Notes: generated from the sequence alone by a model not told the origin. 64,000 bases of DNA from Moringa oleifera (GCA_021397835.1 JAJFZO010000034.1:188501-252500); one strand, 5' to 3'. Counted from the stretch's first letter, positions 47,401-58,560 are shown. Numbers and translations are program-made.

Positions 47401-48336
47401 AAATGTGTGTTTTCTTCTTCACCTTTTTTTTTTTTTTTTGGGAACAGCATCTCCATTTTTTACTTTGCCAAGGAAGAGCCAAACTGTAGGTTTGTTCCAC
47501 TATTTCCTGAAGCTTATGTGCCAGTGAAAATACCCTTTCGAAAAGGACTCGGGCAAAAGTTTTGTCAGCCTTCAGGGACAGGAATTGATTTGGGCTTCTT
47601 TGAGTTAGATGATCTTTCAAACCCTTCACCAGATGAAGATATTTTCCCCCTTGTAATATCGGCCGAAACATGCTTGTCACCGCACTCACCAGATGAGAAT
47701 CTTGATGAGCTTGTGTCGAAAGACTCCGCTCATATGCAAATCACTCAAGCTGTTCTAGAGAAGAACAACGACAATTCTTTCAAAGTGAAAGTTATAAGGC
47801 AGATATTGTGGGTTGATGGAGTCCGCTATGAACTCCGTGAAATATATGGAATAGGGAGCTCAGCAGCAGCTGAAGGTTTTGGTGATAATGACACAGGGAA
47901 GGAGTGCGTCATCTGCATGTCTGAACCCAAGGATACTGCTGCATTACCTTGCAGACATATGGTGAGGATCCACCTTGAATTTATCTAAATATATTGCTCG
48001 GATGACTGTCTTTCTGCACGAAAACAAAGGAACATGATATGCTGTTAAAGTGACAACCAATGTGTGCCATGTATTAGGGTACCTATGCCGGATGAACAAA
48101 GTTGTGCCAGGGATGGGAAATATTTCATCCACTGGATGATTCAATCATTTATATCTGCCCATCGTTTACTTGTAAAATGTCACTTGAATAGCCCTGAAGT
48201 AATGTATGTTGTGTCTTTGCAGTGCATGTGCAGCGAGTGTGCAAAAGCATTACGGCTTCAATCCAACAAGTGTCCTATCTGCCGGCAACCCATTGAGGAA
48301 CTTATAGAGATCAAGATAAACAGTGGTGATCAATGA
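38494..48336 (+). CDS. LUL3: LOG2-like RING-type E3 ubiquitin ligase, LUL3-like
   Basis: Three exons: 38494-39026, 47448-47961 and 48223-48336, joining in frame to 386 residues. [10 protein letters not shown] has Gly2 and Ser6, an N-myristoylation pattern as in LOG2, so membrane attachment is likely. Residues about 25-75 are Pro-rich, encoded partly by a CCT array. A DAR2 domain (associated with RING in this family) runs from about 145 to 300, including [29 protein letters not shown] and [23 protein letters not shown]. The RING is C3HC4 with ligands C331, C334, C346, H348, C352, C355, C366 and C369. LOG2 ubiquitinates the amino-acid export regulator GDU1 and acts in drought/ABA responses; LUL substrates are less known. 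Intron 1 is about 8.4 kb, swollen by a copia element. Gene order matches AT5G19080 (LUL3) from memory. Confidence 0.94.
38660..38716 (+). repeat. Coding CCT/CCC array (poly-proline) in the LUL3-like gene
   Basis: Consecutive proline codons dominated by CCT lie in exon 1. Pure trinucleotide arrays can change length between alleles, here changing only the Pro linker. Confidence 0.88.
40288..40676 (-). repeat. 3' LTR of the copia element
   Basis: 389 bases; on the element's strand it begins TGTTGAG and ends CCCAACA. Aligned by eye with 44624-45008, roughly a tenth of positions differ. Confidence 0.93.
40677..40687 (-). other. Polypurine tract of the copia element
   Basis: GAGCGGGAGAT on the minus strand directly abuts the 3' LTR start (TGTTGAG), as in other plant copia elements. 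Confidence 0.7.
44610..44621 (-). other. Primer-binding site of the copia element
   Basis: TGCTATCAGAGC on the minus strand, two bases inside the 5' LTR, matches the common plant copia site TGGTATCAGAGC (initiator tRNA-Met) at 11 of 12 bases. Confidence 0.82.
44624..45008 (-). repeat. 5' LTR of the copia element
   Basis: 385 bases, partner of 40288-40676. Its outer end has mutated from TG to TA (TATTGAGTA on the element strand). Confidence 0.93.
45111..45150. repeat. Short tandem duplication (20 bp, two copies)
   Basis: gcttgcaaagctaatggcat occurs twice in a row in LUL3 intron 1, just right of the copia element. Confidence 0.9.
45260..45740 (-). pseudogene. LINE (non-LTR retrotransposon) fragment with zf-RVT domain
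   Basis: On the minus strand, [18 protein letters not shown] and a following [10 protein letters not shown] (about 45620-45735) are typical of the zinc-binding domain at the C-terminus of plant LINE reverse transcriptases. [14 protein letters not shown] (45390-45450) is the usual last segment of such proteins. The stretch between them is much shorter than normal and out of frame, so this is a deleted remnant. It lies about 250 bases right of the copia element in the same intron. Confidence 0.78.
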
Positions 48337-51300
48337 GAAGTTTTTTTCTTCATACAAAGTTGATTGTGCGATACAACTTTTAAGTTCTTTCTCTGTGTAA
48401 CTTATCCGAGTTTACATCTGCCTTTTTTTTCCTTTCTTTTTTTTTTTCTGTATATCTTTAAGCTAATTACCTGTTTCTTAATTTCCTTGTGACATGTTAG
48501 GAATTATCAGTCATTCTTCTTGCCAGCCAAGTACAGGTTTAATCCGCTAGTATAATTTGTAAAGCTTGTATCATTATTCTCTTTGTTCTTTTCTTCCTTC
48601 TTCCACTATGACAGAGGAATTGCCTGTTTCCCCTTCATTATAAAATGGTGTTTGAAATCTTGAAAGATTACAGGATCTCTGTACAAAGTTCTAGAACTCA
48701 TTGCTTTATGCTTTATTCTCTTAACCCTTCTAGGAATATTTTTTAACTGATCCCCTCCTTGGTAACGTTATCTGTTTCTGTCTGTTTGTGGTTTCGGGGT
48801 CGCAGGGGGGAATATTTTGGTGTGTACAGTGATACCAAGGGCAACCAAAGAAAGATACAATGAGGCCCCTAGGCTATACATAACCATGCTAGCTCTAGTT
48901 GCTTTTCTCTATTTGATCACAGGCAAAAGGAGAGGGTGGTGAGAATATTTGCCATGGAAGTTTGCATGAGGAGGACAAAACTAAGAATCTCCGAAGCTTT
49001 GGTAGGCCTATGGAGGGAGTTAACTTTGAACAAACTAGGACATAGAAGTTGTGTGATAATGCTCACTATTTTTGCATCTTATTGAACTGTTTTTCTAATT
49101 TTAGTCTCTCTTACCTCTTCTTATTGCTCGCCAGCAGGATTATCAAAACGTTTTCCCTCAAATTGCTTTTGGTTATATGTATAATTGTATTTGACCCACA
49201 ACCAAGTTGAACTCTTGTTGGATGATAGTAAATTTTGGGAATTTCTGGTGTCACTTTCCCTATGATCTAACCTTCTAGCGTTAAGAGAATCTGGTAGAGA
49301 TCTCATATTACACATACATATGACTAGTCGATAGCCACCATGTTTGCACCCCAGCCTTGATGGTAAGAACTTTCCCAGTGATTATCCCAAGCTTCAATAT
49401 AGAACTAGCGCACTTCATCTTTTGTGCAAGTGGATCGTAAGCTGCTACCCAAAAATAGATACCCAGGTGGAACGGAGAACATATAATGTTCATTGGGAAT
49501 CAGCTTGGGCCTTTGATTTTTCTGCATTTGTTGAATGTGGCCTAACTTCTTTCCAAGAGAAATGTAATTTGCCCAACTTTCATATGAAGCTGTTGTGATC
49601 AAAATGCTATTGTTCACTTCTAGACGTTCATGTTACCATGGCAAACTGTTGATTGATGATGAAATCTGCTAGTACTGTTTGAAAGTATTCCCCTTTGTGC
49701 TTAAATTTGCCCATGCCATGGAGCTGGCATGTATCAATAGTTTGGCAGCTTCTATGTTTCCTCTGCTTGGTGGGTGTCAGCAGTAATGCCAGGGTCTCAA
49801 GCACCAAACTGGTTTTGTTTTTGTATCTGTTCTATCCAAAACACTCCAGAGACCATAAATGCTTAGATCCAGAATTCAGTTTTGATATTCTTAAGATCAG
49901 TGAAGAGTTTCAGCTAAGCAGTTGAAGCTTGTATTTTTGTGCGCTGGAATTGTCTGTATTTCCTGCTAAAATCTTTGTTGACTACAGATTAAACCAGCTA
50001 TCATTGATTTGGCTCTTATCTCTGCAACTAGCTAAGCTTCGTACAGGGTAAAATGGACCCAACGGAGTACTCATGTTATTGACCAGAGCTGCTAACGGTA
50101 TCTGATACATGGCAAACAGCATTGCCTGGTTAAGTAGACTGCCAAGAGGAGGAGGGGCTTCATCTCCCACACTTGGGTCCACTTCTTCAGGTTCTTTGGA
50201 AGAACCGAAACACATTATTAGAGAACCAGCTTAGAGTCTGGAAGACGCCAATGGCCATGAATGCAATGTGGCTCCAGCTTTTGGTGTTTTGCAGCAATTA
50301 TTTTTGGAGTTCATGAAGAGGGTCATGCTCATTTGTACTGTTGTCGCCCGGAAGAATGAGTCGGTAACCAGAAGCTTTCCTTAGTAACCAAAGCCCTTGG
50401 GCAGCTACACCTCCATTATTAGTTTCCCATTACAACATATGAAAGCTGAGCCAGGAAAAGAAGACTGAAAGAAGCCATGTGAATATGTGGGTGTTGCATT
50501 TAGATCACAATAAATGGCCTTCTGGATCTAGTTTCATCATCATCTTCTTCTTCTTCTTCTTCCTTCAGCCATCGCTTTCTGCAGACCATGTGATGCCTCA
50601 TGTGATACCCTCAACATATATGGCAATGGGCCTGCCAAGTCCCCCAAGAAATTCCCTCTGCCATCCATGGAGACAAAATTGATGTGATAACAAATGACCA
50701 AATTTGTTTATCGTCTTCACATTGCATTCAAAACGACAACTTTCGCTCACCAATCAGGCTCCACACTAAGCCTAGAGGTAACACTCTTACCTACTCTGAC
50801 ATTCTAAGAAAAATCTTCTGGGCATCAACTTAATCCCTAATAAGATACAACATTCTTCACTTATCCAAACTATAATTCAAATTTAATCAGTACCCATTAA
50901 AAATATTAATCAACCACTTTATCCCCGTGGACTAGGGAAAGGAAATGGAATCAAAGAACAGCACAGTGGGTCTTCACTTTTACACTAATTCGGTGGCAAA
51001 AGTGACATCACATCTTCAAAGAGAAAGAAGAAGGAAAAGAACAGAAAGACAAAGGCACGAGAGGGTTTTCATGAGAGGAAGGTTAGGCTTTTGAGAAGAG
51101 TTACAATAATTTGCGTAGCAAAGAAGGGAAGGGAAGGGAAGGCTTCCCATTCCAAAGGCTTACAGAGAAAAAAAAGAAATAGCCCTAGAACCTTGTTATG
51201 TATATCCATTGATGGAAGGCTAGCTTAAGAGATTTGCTTTGTTTACCTAATTTGCTGTCAAAGTAGGGCACATGCATTATTACTCCAAAGGAGCTTTATT

Positions 51301-51900
51301 AGTTGCATATCCTGACTTATACCCACTTTTCCTTTTATAAAAAGTCCTTCCCACAACTACTAATCTAAGTTTTTTTTTTTCCGTCTAATCTCACAAGCAT
51401 CATCTTCAACAGGAAGAAGAACTTGAGGTGATACTTTTAGTCGTCATTCATGGAGGACACTGCTCTTCTCTCCTTCCCCAAATGGCATCAATAGCCTCTC
51501 CCTTGTTGACCCAACTTCTTTAACCTTGTTTGGATTCCAAGAAAATTGACTAGAAAATTATGTTTGTTAAACCTGAGGGGAGTGACTGATCCTTCCTCTA
51601 TAAATGAGATTATTCCAGTTTGTTTCTAATACCCTAAGAAAGGAATATACAACAACATTGTCTCCTATCTTTTTTTCTTCTTTTCTATATTTTCTAAGAA
51701 GAAAAAAGAAAATGTATTGTTCATAAAGTTACATTTAGCTCGGTTCATAAAGTAATTCAAGGTTAATTATTTATAAAGCGACAGCTAATTAAGTCTGAGT
51801 AAAGTAATTTATTGCAAAAAAACTTTCAATTAAATGTAGAATCTTTTCAGATTATAGGCCAATCAATTTTATTAATTTTTTTGAGAATAAATCTCAATAC
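48337..51900. other. Intergenic, gene-like composition but no supported gene
   Basis: 48337-48650 is probable 3'UTR of the LUL3-like gene. 48780-50700 is less AT-rich than typical intergenic DNA here, yet open frames (for example 49344-49598, 49695-49925, 49982-50215) are short, overlap on both strands and show no domain. It may be a non-coding transcript or an old gene remnant; I cannot tell. A CTT array lies near 50545-50565, and a GAAGG array near 51126-51142. Confidence 0.4.
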
Positions 51901-52029
51901 ATGGCCAAAACTAGTATGGCCTTTCCATTTAAAGAAGTATAATTGAAAGTAGGTTGGGTGACTGATATCTTTGGAATTTTCAGCTCCAAATTTATTTGCA
52001 TTAGTCCAAATATCATAATTGAGGGATTT

Positions 52030-52400
52030 CATTTAATGCATACCCATTAGAGAAAATTGCAATTTTTCTGTATAATATTTGGAAAAATCATAAATTAATA
52101 GGAAAAATCACATCTTTTCAAATATTAAATGTTATGGAAATTTATCTTAGTAATAAATTTATCTAATGCACACCCATTAAGGAAAATTGCTTTTTTTTTT
52201 TGCAAAGTTAATTGAAATTTTAAAAAATTATTAGGGAAATATTCATATTTTTTCAAATATTATAATGTTGGGAAACTCTATGTTAGTAACAAAATTATCT
52301 ACTGCATACCCATTAAAGAAAATTGCAACTTTTTTTGCAAAATTAATTAAAATTTTCATAAAATAACAGAAAAATCACATATTTCTTCTGTGACAAATTT
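52030..52400. repeat. Tandem repeat, unit about 130 bp, nearly three copies
   Basis: catacccatta or cacacccatta followed by aagaaaattgc starts at 52039, 52169 and 52305. The units also share gaaattt, ttttcaaatatta and tagtaa in the same order with moderate divergence. Confidence 0.85.
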
Positions 52401-53940
52401 GAAATTTCAAAAATTATGATAATCACATTTACTATTTTTTAAAAATATATATATAAAAATTCAAATAAGGTCTCTATCTAGGCAACATCCAGCTATGGGT
52501 TTTGAAAAAGTTACAACTTTAAATCCGAGTTTTCAACTTAAAAGGGACACCCTAAACTTGGTTAAATAAGTCAATTGGGAAGTTACTTTGTTTTCCACTC
52601 TAAAGTTTACAGATTTTTGGTCCCATTGTTTTAAGTTGATCAATTATTTTTAATATTAATAATAATATTATTATTATTGCTTTGAATTTAATATCGGATG
52701 AGTGTAGATAAAGTCATAATTAAAAAAGGACAGATTCAAATAATGTATATAGATCTCATGATCTTGGCCATGAACCCTAATTATTTCCATACAAACATAA
52801 AGTAAGCTTTTCATCATTAGGGCACATTTTTTTTCAAATGTTTTTTTTTTTAAGAAAAGAAAGGTTACTTTTAAAGACAAACTTAAAAAAGTAATCAAAT
52901 CACACTAAAATTTATGGGTCCTCTTAAGGTTTTGCCCTCCTCTAAAATTCAAGAAGAAGATAATTATGTGTGATAATTGAATTAATGGTTAATTGTTACT
53001 TAAATGATGTTTTTTTTGAACATGTAATTAAAGGTTTAACTTTATAAATCTTTCTTGCTACCCATATAGTAGGAAAAAAATAAATTAAGTTATTTTTAAC
53101 TACAGAATTACACCTAATTACTAAATAAATAATTAAGATAAATATTACATAAAACTTGAATGTTTATTTATATTATCAATTAAATTTTAATCTTTGAACA
53201 ATAATTTTAGATGAAAATAAAAATTGAAAGGAATCTTACACATGATATCTATAAAATGTTTTCATGCTACTAGTTATTTTTTATTATAGGAAATTATTTA
53301 AAATTGGGTATGCTTATATTATAACAAAATTAAAAATGGGTAATTGAAAAAGAGAAAAATAGCAGATAAAAATTTAGTTGATTTAGGTTCTTGTTAAAAT
53401 TTTTAATAAAATATATAAAATCTTAATAATTGATTTTATTAAATTATTATATATTATAATTTCTTCCATTTCCATAAAATTTTTGTTACCAAAATAAAAT
53501 GATTTTTTAAATATTAGGAGTTATCAAAGCTAGAATCTTATGTTAATAAGTGAAATGGCTGACGTTAACTAGCATTATTGATTGTAGAACCCAAAGGGGA
53601 AGAGAAGTGACAGAGTTCATTCCCATGTGCTGATGAGAATTACCAAAAGAAAAGGTTAAAAACTCTCACAGAACCAGAAAGAAAAGAAGAGAAAAGGGGA
53701 AAGGAAAAAGGAAAATCACAAATGGTGAAGACTGAAGAAGATTGAAGAAACAGTGAAACAAGAAAGAAGCCAAAAGCGAGGCACTGCAAAAAACTCACAC
53801 AAATCAATAATTTTATTTTTTTTTGGTTTTGCTTTTTTATCTGTAAGTCCAAGCCAAGCCAGATGCCCACATGGCTCTATGGCTATCAGGCTATGACTGT
53901 GAGCTAAAAATGGTGTTGGTGTTGGTATTGGTGTTGGTTA
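52401..53940. other. AT-rich intergenic DNA, then promoter region of the HIPP gene
   Basis: 52640-53520 is AT-rich with poly-T/poly-A runs and no domain-bearing frame. 53590-53940 is more balanced and includes a GGTGTT-type repeat at about 53911-53938 close to the predicted core promoter. Confidence 0.5.
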
Positions 53941-53950
53941 ATGTATTACA

Positions 53951-53957
53951 TTATATA
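53951..53957 (+). promoter_or_regulatory. Probable TATA box of the HIPP33-like gene
   Basis: TTATATA, followed about 50 bases later by a long CT-rich leader (54010-54110) and the start codon at 54476. This would give a leader of nearly 500 bases, containing at least one short upstream frame (ATG 54150, stop 54228-54230, 26 codons). Confidence 0.45.
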
Positions 53958-54007
53958 CCCACCATTAAATAAAGCCCTAATAGACGGAGCGAAGAAGCCT
54001 TGCAGAC

Positions 54008-54021
54008 ATTGCTCTCTCTCT

Positions 54022-54052
<31 letters not shown>
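54008..54052. repeat. (CT)n array in the HIPP33-like leader
   Basis: Two CT arrays split by a C-run, within the predicted 5'UTR. Confidence 0.9.
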
Positions 54053-54053
<1 letters not shown>

Positions 54054-54475
54054 TCTGTGCCAGTCTCTTTGCGTTGCTTCTCTCTCTATCTCACTCTTTT
54101 CTCTATTTCTAACCCTGAAATAGAGGAACCAGAGTTTACAGAGAACTTAATGCGTGCACCCACCGCCTGTGAAGTCTCTATGTCTCTTTCTTCCTCCTCT
54201 TTCTGTGTCTTTCTCTCTCTTCAAGATTGAGCCTTTCTCGTTGTTCTCTTGTCCCTCACTCATCCTTCTCTGCTCAGAGAACTGAGACCCATTTGTTTTC
54301 TCTCATTTTCATTTTCTTTCCGTTTGTTTTGGAAGCACCCAAAAGAAAGAACAAAGGAGCAACTTCTGTGGCGTTCTTGCATCCATTTTCTCTGTTGTTT
54401 TCTCAGATCTAGTGGCCGAGCTTTCTATCTTCACATTATTGTGCTTTTCTGTTTGTTCTATTTCAGTCTGCAAAA

Positions 54476-56476
54476 ATGAGTAAAGAAGAGTTTATGAAGA
54501 TCCAGGTACCTTTCACTGGCTGATTTTCTCGATTCATTTATTCTTCTTTCTTTCAAGTTCTTTGCTTCATTTCAACCCAAAATTTCAGGCCATTGTTTCT
54601 AATTTTTGTTGGTTCCTTCCCTCTGCATTTTCTCATTATTCTGCTCATTCTGTTTAGCTAAGCATCATTAATTAACATTTTCTGCTGTTTAATGACATAA
54701 CTTTTGTACTTTTTGTTTTGGTCTCTGGGATTGCTTGTGCATGCAGACTTGTGTTCTTAAAGTGAATATACACTGTGATGGGTGTAAGCAGAAAGTGAAG
54801 AAAATCTTGCAGAAAATTGATGGTATTATTCGAACTTCCTCTCGCCATTTTCTTCCCCCAAAAAAAGGAAGTTATTTGCTTCTTCCTGGCTATTGTTTTT
54901 GTCCCTCCGAATAATGGTCTTATCTTATGGTATTCGTACAGATTTCCAGGTTTTTGTCGTGTAGCCTCTTTAAACCATGAGTTGCTTGGAAGATTTTGGG
55001 TTAATTTCTTTGTTCTTCAACTTTTCAACAGGGGTTTTTACTACCAGCATAGATGCAGAACAGGGGAAGGTGACGGTCTCAGGGAATGTAGACCCAGCCG
55101 TTCTCATCAAGAAGCTTGCAAAATCCGGTAAGCATGCAGAGCTCTGGGGAGCCTCGAAGGCCAACAACCAAAACCAGAACCAATTAGCCAACCAGTTGAA
55201 GAATATGCAAATTGAAAATGGAAAAGGTGGTAACAACAAGGGCCAAAAGGGCGGTGGCGCCAACAACCAGCAGAACAACAACCAGCCCAAAGGAGGCCAA
55301 CCTACACCGCAACAGCTCCAGCAGCTGCAGCAACTGCAACAGCTGCAGCAACTTCAGCAGATGAAAGGTTTTCAAGATCTGAAGCTACCACAATTGAAGG
55401 ACCTCAAGATGCCGCCTGTTAACCAGAACCAGAACCCGAACCCCAAGGCTGTCAAGTTCAACCTTCCTGAGGATGATGATTTCAGTGATGACGACTATGA
55501 TGATTTCGATGATGATTATGATGACGAAGATCTCGAAGATTACATGGATGATCCACGACATCCTCTCAATAAGATGAAACCCGTCATGGGAAATGGCCCC
55601 CAGGGACCTAACATGATGATGAATGGGAACCAGCCTCAGCTCATGAATGCACAGAAGGGTGGCAACAATGGTGGTGCTAATGGTAAAAATGGCGGTAAAA
55701 ATGGTGGTGGTGGTGGTGGTGGTGGTAATGCTGTTCCTGTCCAGATGAACATGGGTGGCGGTGGCGGAGCTGAGGGCAAAAATGGAAATGGAGGTAAAAA
55801 AGGAGGTGGTGGGGGTAATAATGGAGGAAATCAAAACCAAGGCGGTAAAAATGGTGGTGGTAAAAATGGTGGTGGGGCGCCACAAGATGCTAAAGGCGGT
55901 AACAACGGTGGTGGTGGGGCAAATAACAAGGGTGGTGGTAATAATAATGGTCCTGCAAATGGTAACATGATGAATGGAGGTGGTGGCAAAAAAGGAAATA
56001 ATGGCGGTAATGGTGGTAATAATGCTATGAATGATGGTGGTCTTCGTGCTTTGAACAATGGATTACCACCCATGGGCGGTCTTCCTGGTGGCGTGAACAT
56101 GCCCATGGGCCAAATGGGTAATCTTCCTATGGGCCAGATGGGCAATCTCGCTGCTGTTCAAGGCTTACCTGCAGCCGCAATGAACGGCGGCGGCGGCGGT
56201 GCTGGCGGGTACTTCCAAGGAGCTGGGCCAGACCTCATGCCTGGAAATCCTTATCACCAGCAGCAGCAGCAACAGTACCTTCAAGCCGTGATGAACCAGC
56301 AACGAGCAATGGGTAACGAGAGGTTCCAGCCCATGATGTATGCCAGGCCACCGCCTGCTGTCAATTACATGCCCCCGCCTTATCAGTACCCGTATGGGTA
56401 CCCGTACCCGCCTCCGTCTGACCAGTATACCCACTTCTTCAGTGATGAAAACACCTCAAGTTGTAACGTCATGTGA
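54476..56476 (+). CDS. HIPP33: Heavy-metal-associated isoprenylated protein, HIPP33-like
   Basis: Three exons: 54476-54505, 54747-54822 and 55032-56476, joining in frame to 516 residues. The HMA domain covers about residues 9-75 with the metal-binding CDGC at 20-23 and [19 protein letters not shown]. After it come a Gln-rich stretch (about 115-135, CAG-rich), an acidic Asp/Glu run (about 180-210), a long Gly/Asn/Lys-rich low-complexity region (about 240-370) and a Pro/Tyr-rich end. The last four residues, CNVM (513-516), form a CaaX farnesylation box, so membrane or nuclear association through a lipid is expected. HIPPs bind Cu, Zn or Cd and take part in metal balance and stress responses. 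It lies head-to-tail after the LUL3-like gene, as AT5G19090 follows AT5G19080 (from memory). Confidence 0.95.
55700..55730 (+). repeat. Coding GGT array (poly-glycine) in the HIPP33-like gene
   Basis: Eight consecutive GGT codons in the Gly-rich region; a probable length-variable site. Confidence 0.88.
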
Positions 56477-57135
56477 AAACCCAAGGATACCCGGGTTAAG
56501 TTTGCCTGCCGAATACCCGTGCTGACAGCGGCGGCGGCGGCGGTTCAGTTATAGTTGAAGGGAGTAGAAGTTTGATTGCATAATATACAAGGAAATGGGG
56601 TTTTTACTTTAGCTTTAAATTTCCTCTTTTTCTTTTTAAATCCTAAGTTGAATTAGGGTTTTAATTATCATAGGGAGTATTTATAGATAATATATTAAAA
56701 TCTTCTTAAGGGAGGACTGAAATGTAAGTGTTGGTGGCGGTGTTGGCGGGAGGAAGATTAGCAGAGGGTGGCGGTGGTGAGGACTTTTCCCTTTTCTTAA
56801 TGAGATGTTTATATGTGTTTATATAATGTTTGCGAACACCGCAGGAAAACAAAAAAATAAGTAAAAACTAGAGAATGGGTTGTAACGAAAGTGCCCATCT
56901 CTGCCCATTTCTCTCCCATTTCAGAGTGCTTGCTTTGTTTTCACCCTTTCTCCCCCTGTTTCTTCAGTTTATCATTTCAGTGAGACAGAAATCATTGAGT
57001 TTTTGTGTTAAAGTATGGTCCGCTCCATCACTTGGTCTCAGTGGGTTATAGAGAAAACGTGTGGTGGATGTATGATTTGTGTCTGCTGGTTTTCATTTGT
57101 TGGTCACTAATATATACATAAACAGAGAGGCCAAT

Positions 57136-57160
57136 CGGCCATCGGCCATCGGCCATCGGC
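57136..57160. repeat. 7-bp tandem repeat (cggccat)
   Basis: Three and a half perfect copies. Confidence 0.92.
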
Positions 57161-57807
57161 AGCAATCCTTCACTGTGTGTTATTATCGTGAGGATTGTTG
57201 AGAGGGACAACTTTTTTTTATTTAGAAAAACGAACGGCGTTGACACTTTTTTGACACGAATTCTGGTAAGCATCCGGTCGTCATCATCAACAGAGAACCA
57301 ACATCGTCATAATCCTGTTCACCGTCACTGCCATGAGAGCTAAAAACAGAGACGACCGGGATCCTGGAGCCCCACCATGGATCATGGGTTGGATTTGTTT
57401 CTTGATGATCAGGATGATCAAGGGTGATGGAGCCGCCAAACTCCATATCCATCTGTCTTATCAGACAGTGATGATGTGGGTCCAGGCAGAGTAGTAGTAC
57501 TACTCTGTTGATTCCCCATGAAGTCCTTTTGAGTTTAGCGTTGGATTTGTCAAGATTTATTTCGATGAAGGTCTTTATCCAACAGAAGCAGCGTTACACA
57601 CTGCACTGCGTTTTGACCCGTAAGATTTCGGGCGACCTATCTTTTATGTATCTGCTTACGCTAACTTCGCCGTTCTCAGGCTACGGCTGCACGGGTGCTC
57701 TGGCCTTTCTGATAATACATTTAATGCGAGCTGCTCGAGATCCAAAATTTGCTGAGCCCGTTTGGTCACAAGGCCAACGCTATCCTTCGTCGGGAACCCA
57801 GTCTCCC

Positions 57808-57808
<1 letters not shown>

Positions 57809-57855
<47 letters not shown>

Positions 57856-57857
57856 AA
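57809..57857. repeat. Poly-C tract (37 C) then poly-A (12 A)
   Basis: Homopolymer C at 57809-57845 followed at once by A at 57846-57857. Exact length may be unreliable. Confidence 0.95.
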
Positions 57858-57997
57858 TCACCAACAGAGGATTGCTATTTGTCAGCTCCAGATGTCGACA
57901 CGTAGAGCGTCAGAAGATTGGGCGAAGTTTGACTAAGAGGTCAGGAATCACGTGGGGGGATGCACGGGGATGAGGGTTGAATGGTTGAGAGGAGTGG

Positions 57998-58033
57998 GCT
58001 CTGTTTGGATGTATCCGCGCATCCAAACAGAGC
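57998..58033. repeat. Perfect 14-bp inverted repeat, 8-base loop
   Basis: gctctgtttggatg at 57998-58011 and its exact complement at 58020-58033 flank tatccgcg. It could be a hairpin, or a very short remnant of a terminal-inverted-repeat element. Confidence 0.93.
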
Positions 58034-58560
58034 TCGCAATTACAGATACCTAACCAGCAGACACAGCTGCACCGTTTTACATGTCTTTGCCTTCACGTTG
58101 TATTTTTTTTTCCCCTTTAAAATAAAAAAGGATATTAATGTCTTAATTAGCAGGTTTGCCTCCCTGATTACTTTAACCTAATTTTGAGCAATAAAACAAG
58201 GGAGGTTAAGAGAAAAAGCGAAGAGAGACACAAAAGAGAAATTGCTAATCATGACTTATGAAGGAAGCAGTGCCCTTTTACTCTTTCTTTGGGCCCTTTA
58301 ATTTTGACTGAATTTTGAAAACTCTTCCTTTCATGTGGGCCCCCTTCTCTTTTCCTATTGCCCCTCATCTCTTGCCACGTGCATCTGCCCACTCACCATC
58401 TGATTTCCTGATGATCATCTCAATTCAACTCATCCATGACGAAATATTGTTTATTTTAAATTATTTCTTATAATTAAAATAAGTTATACAATCTTAATTT
58501 GGGTTTTTCAAATTATTGAAATTTTTTAAGAACTGAAGGAGTTGGGCGGAAGGATAATTT

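Larger units (their letters stand above)
56477..58560. other. 3' flank of the HIPP gene and intergenic DNA
   Basis: A GGC array (56527-56542) and AT-rich 3'UTR come first. A 7-base cggccat repeat lies at 57136-57160, a poly-C tract at 57809-57845 and a perfect inverted repeat at 57998-58033. The minus frame 57222-57452 (76 codons, acidic, no domain) is not called as a gene. Confidence 0.45.

Noticed and set aside
52030..52400. CRISPR-like repeats
   Set aside because: Units are about 130 bp, diverged and AT-rich in a plant nuclear context.
55385..55885. Minus-strand 166-codon frame rich in Ile/Thr
   Set aside because: Antisense shadow of the acidic and Gly-rich coding region of the HIPP gene.
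55831..56145. Minus-strand Pro-rich frame
   Set aside because: Antisense shadow of Gly codons in the HIPP gene.
57222..57452. Minus-strand 76-codon acidic frame
   Set aside because: No domain, no splice context and no recognised relative; next to a tandem repeat.
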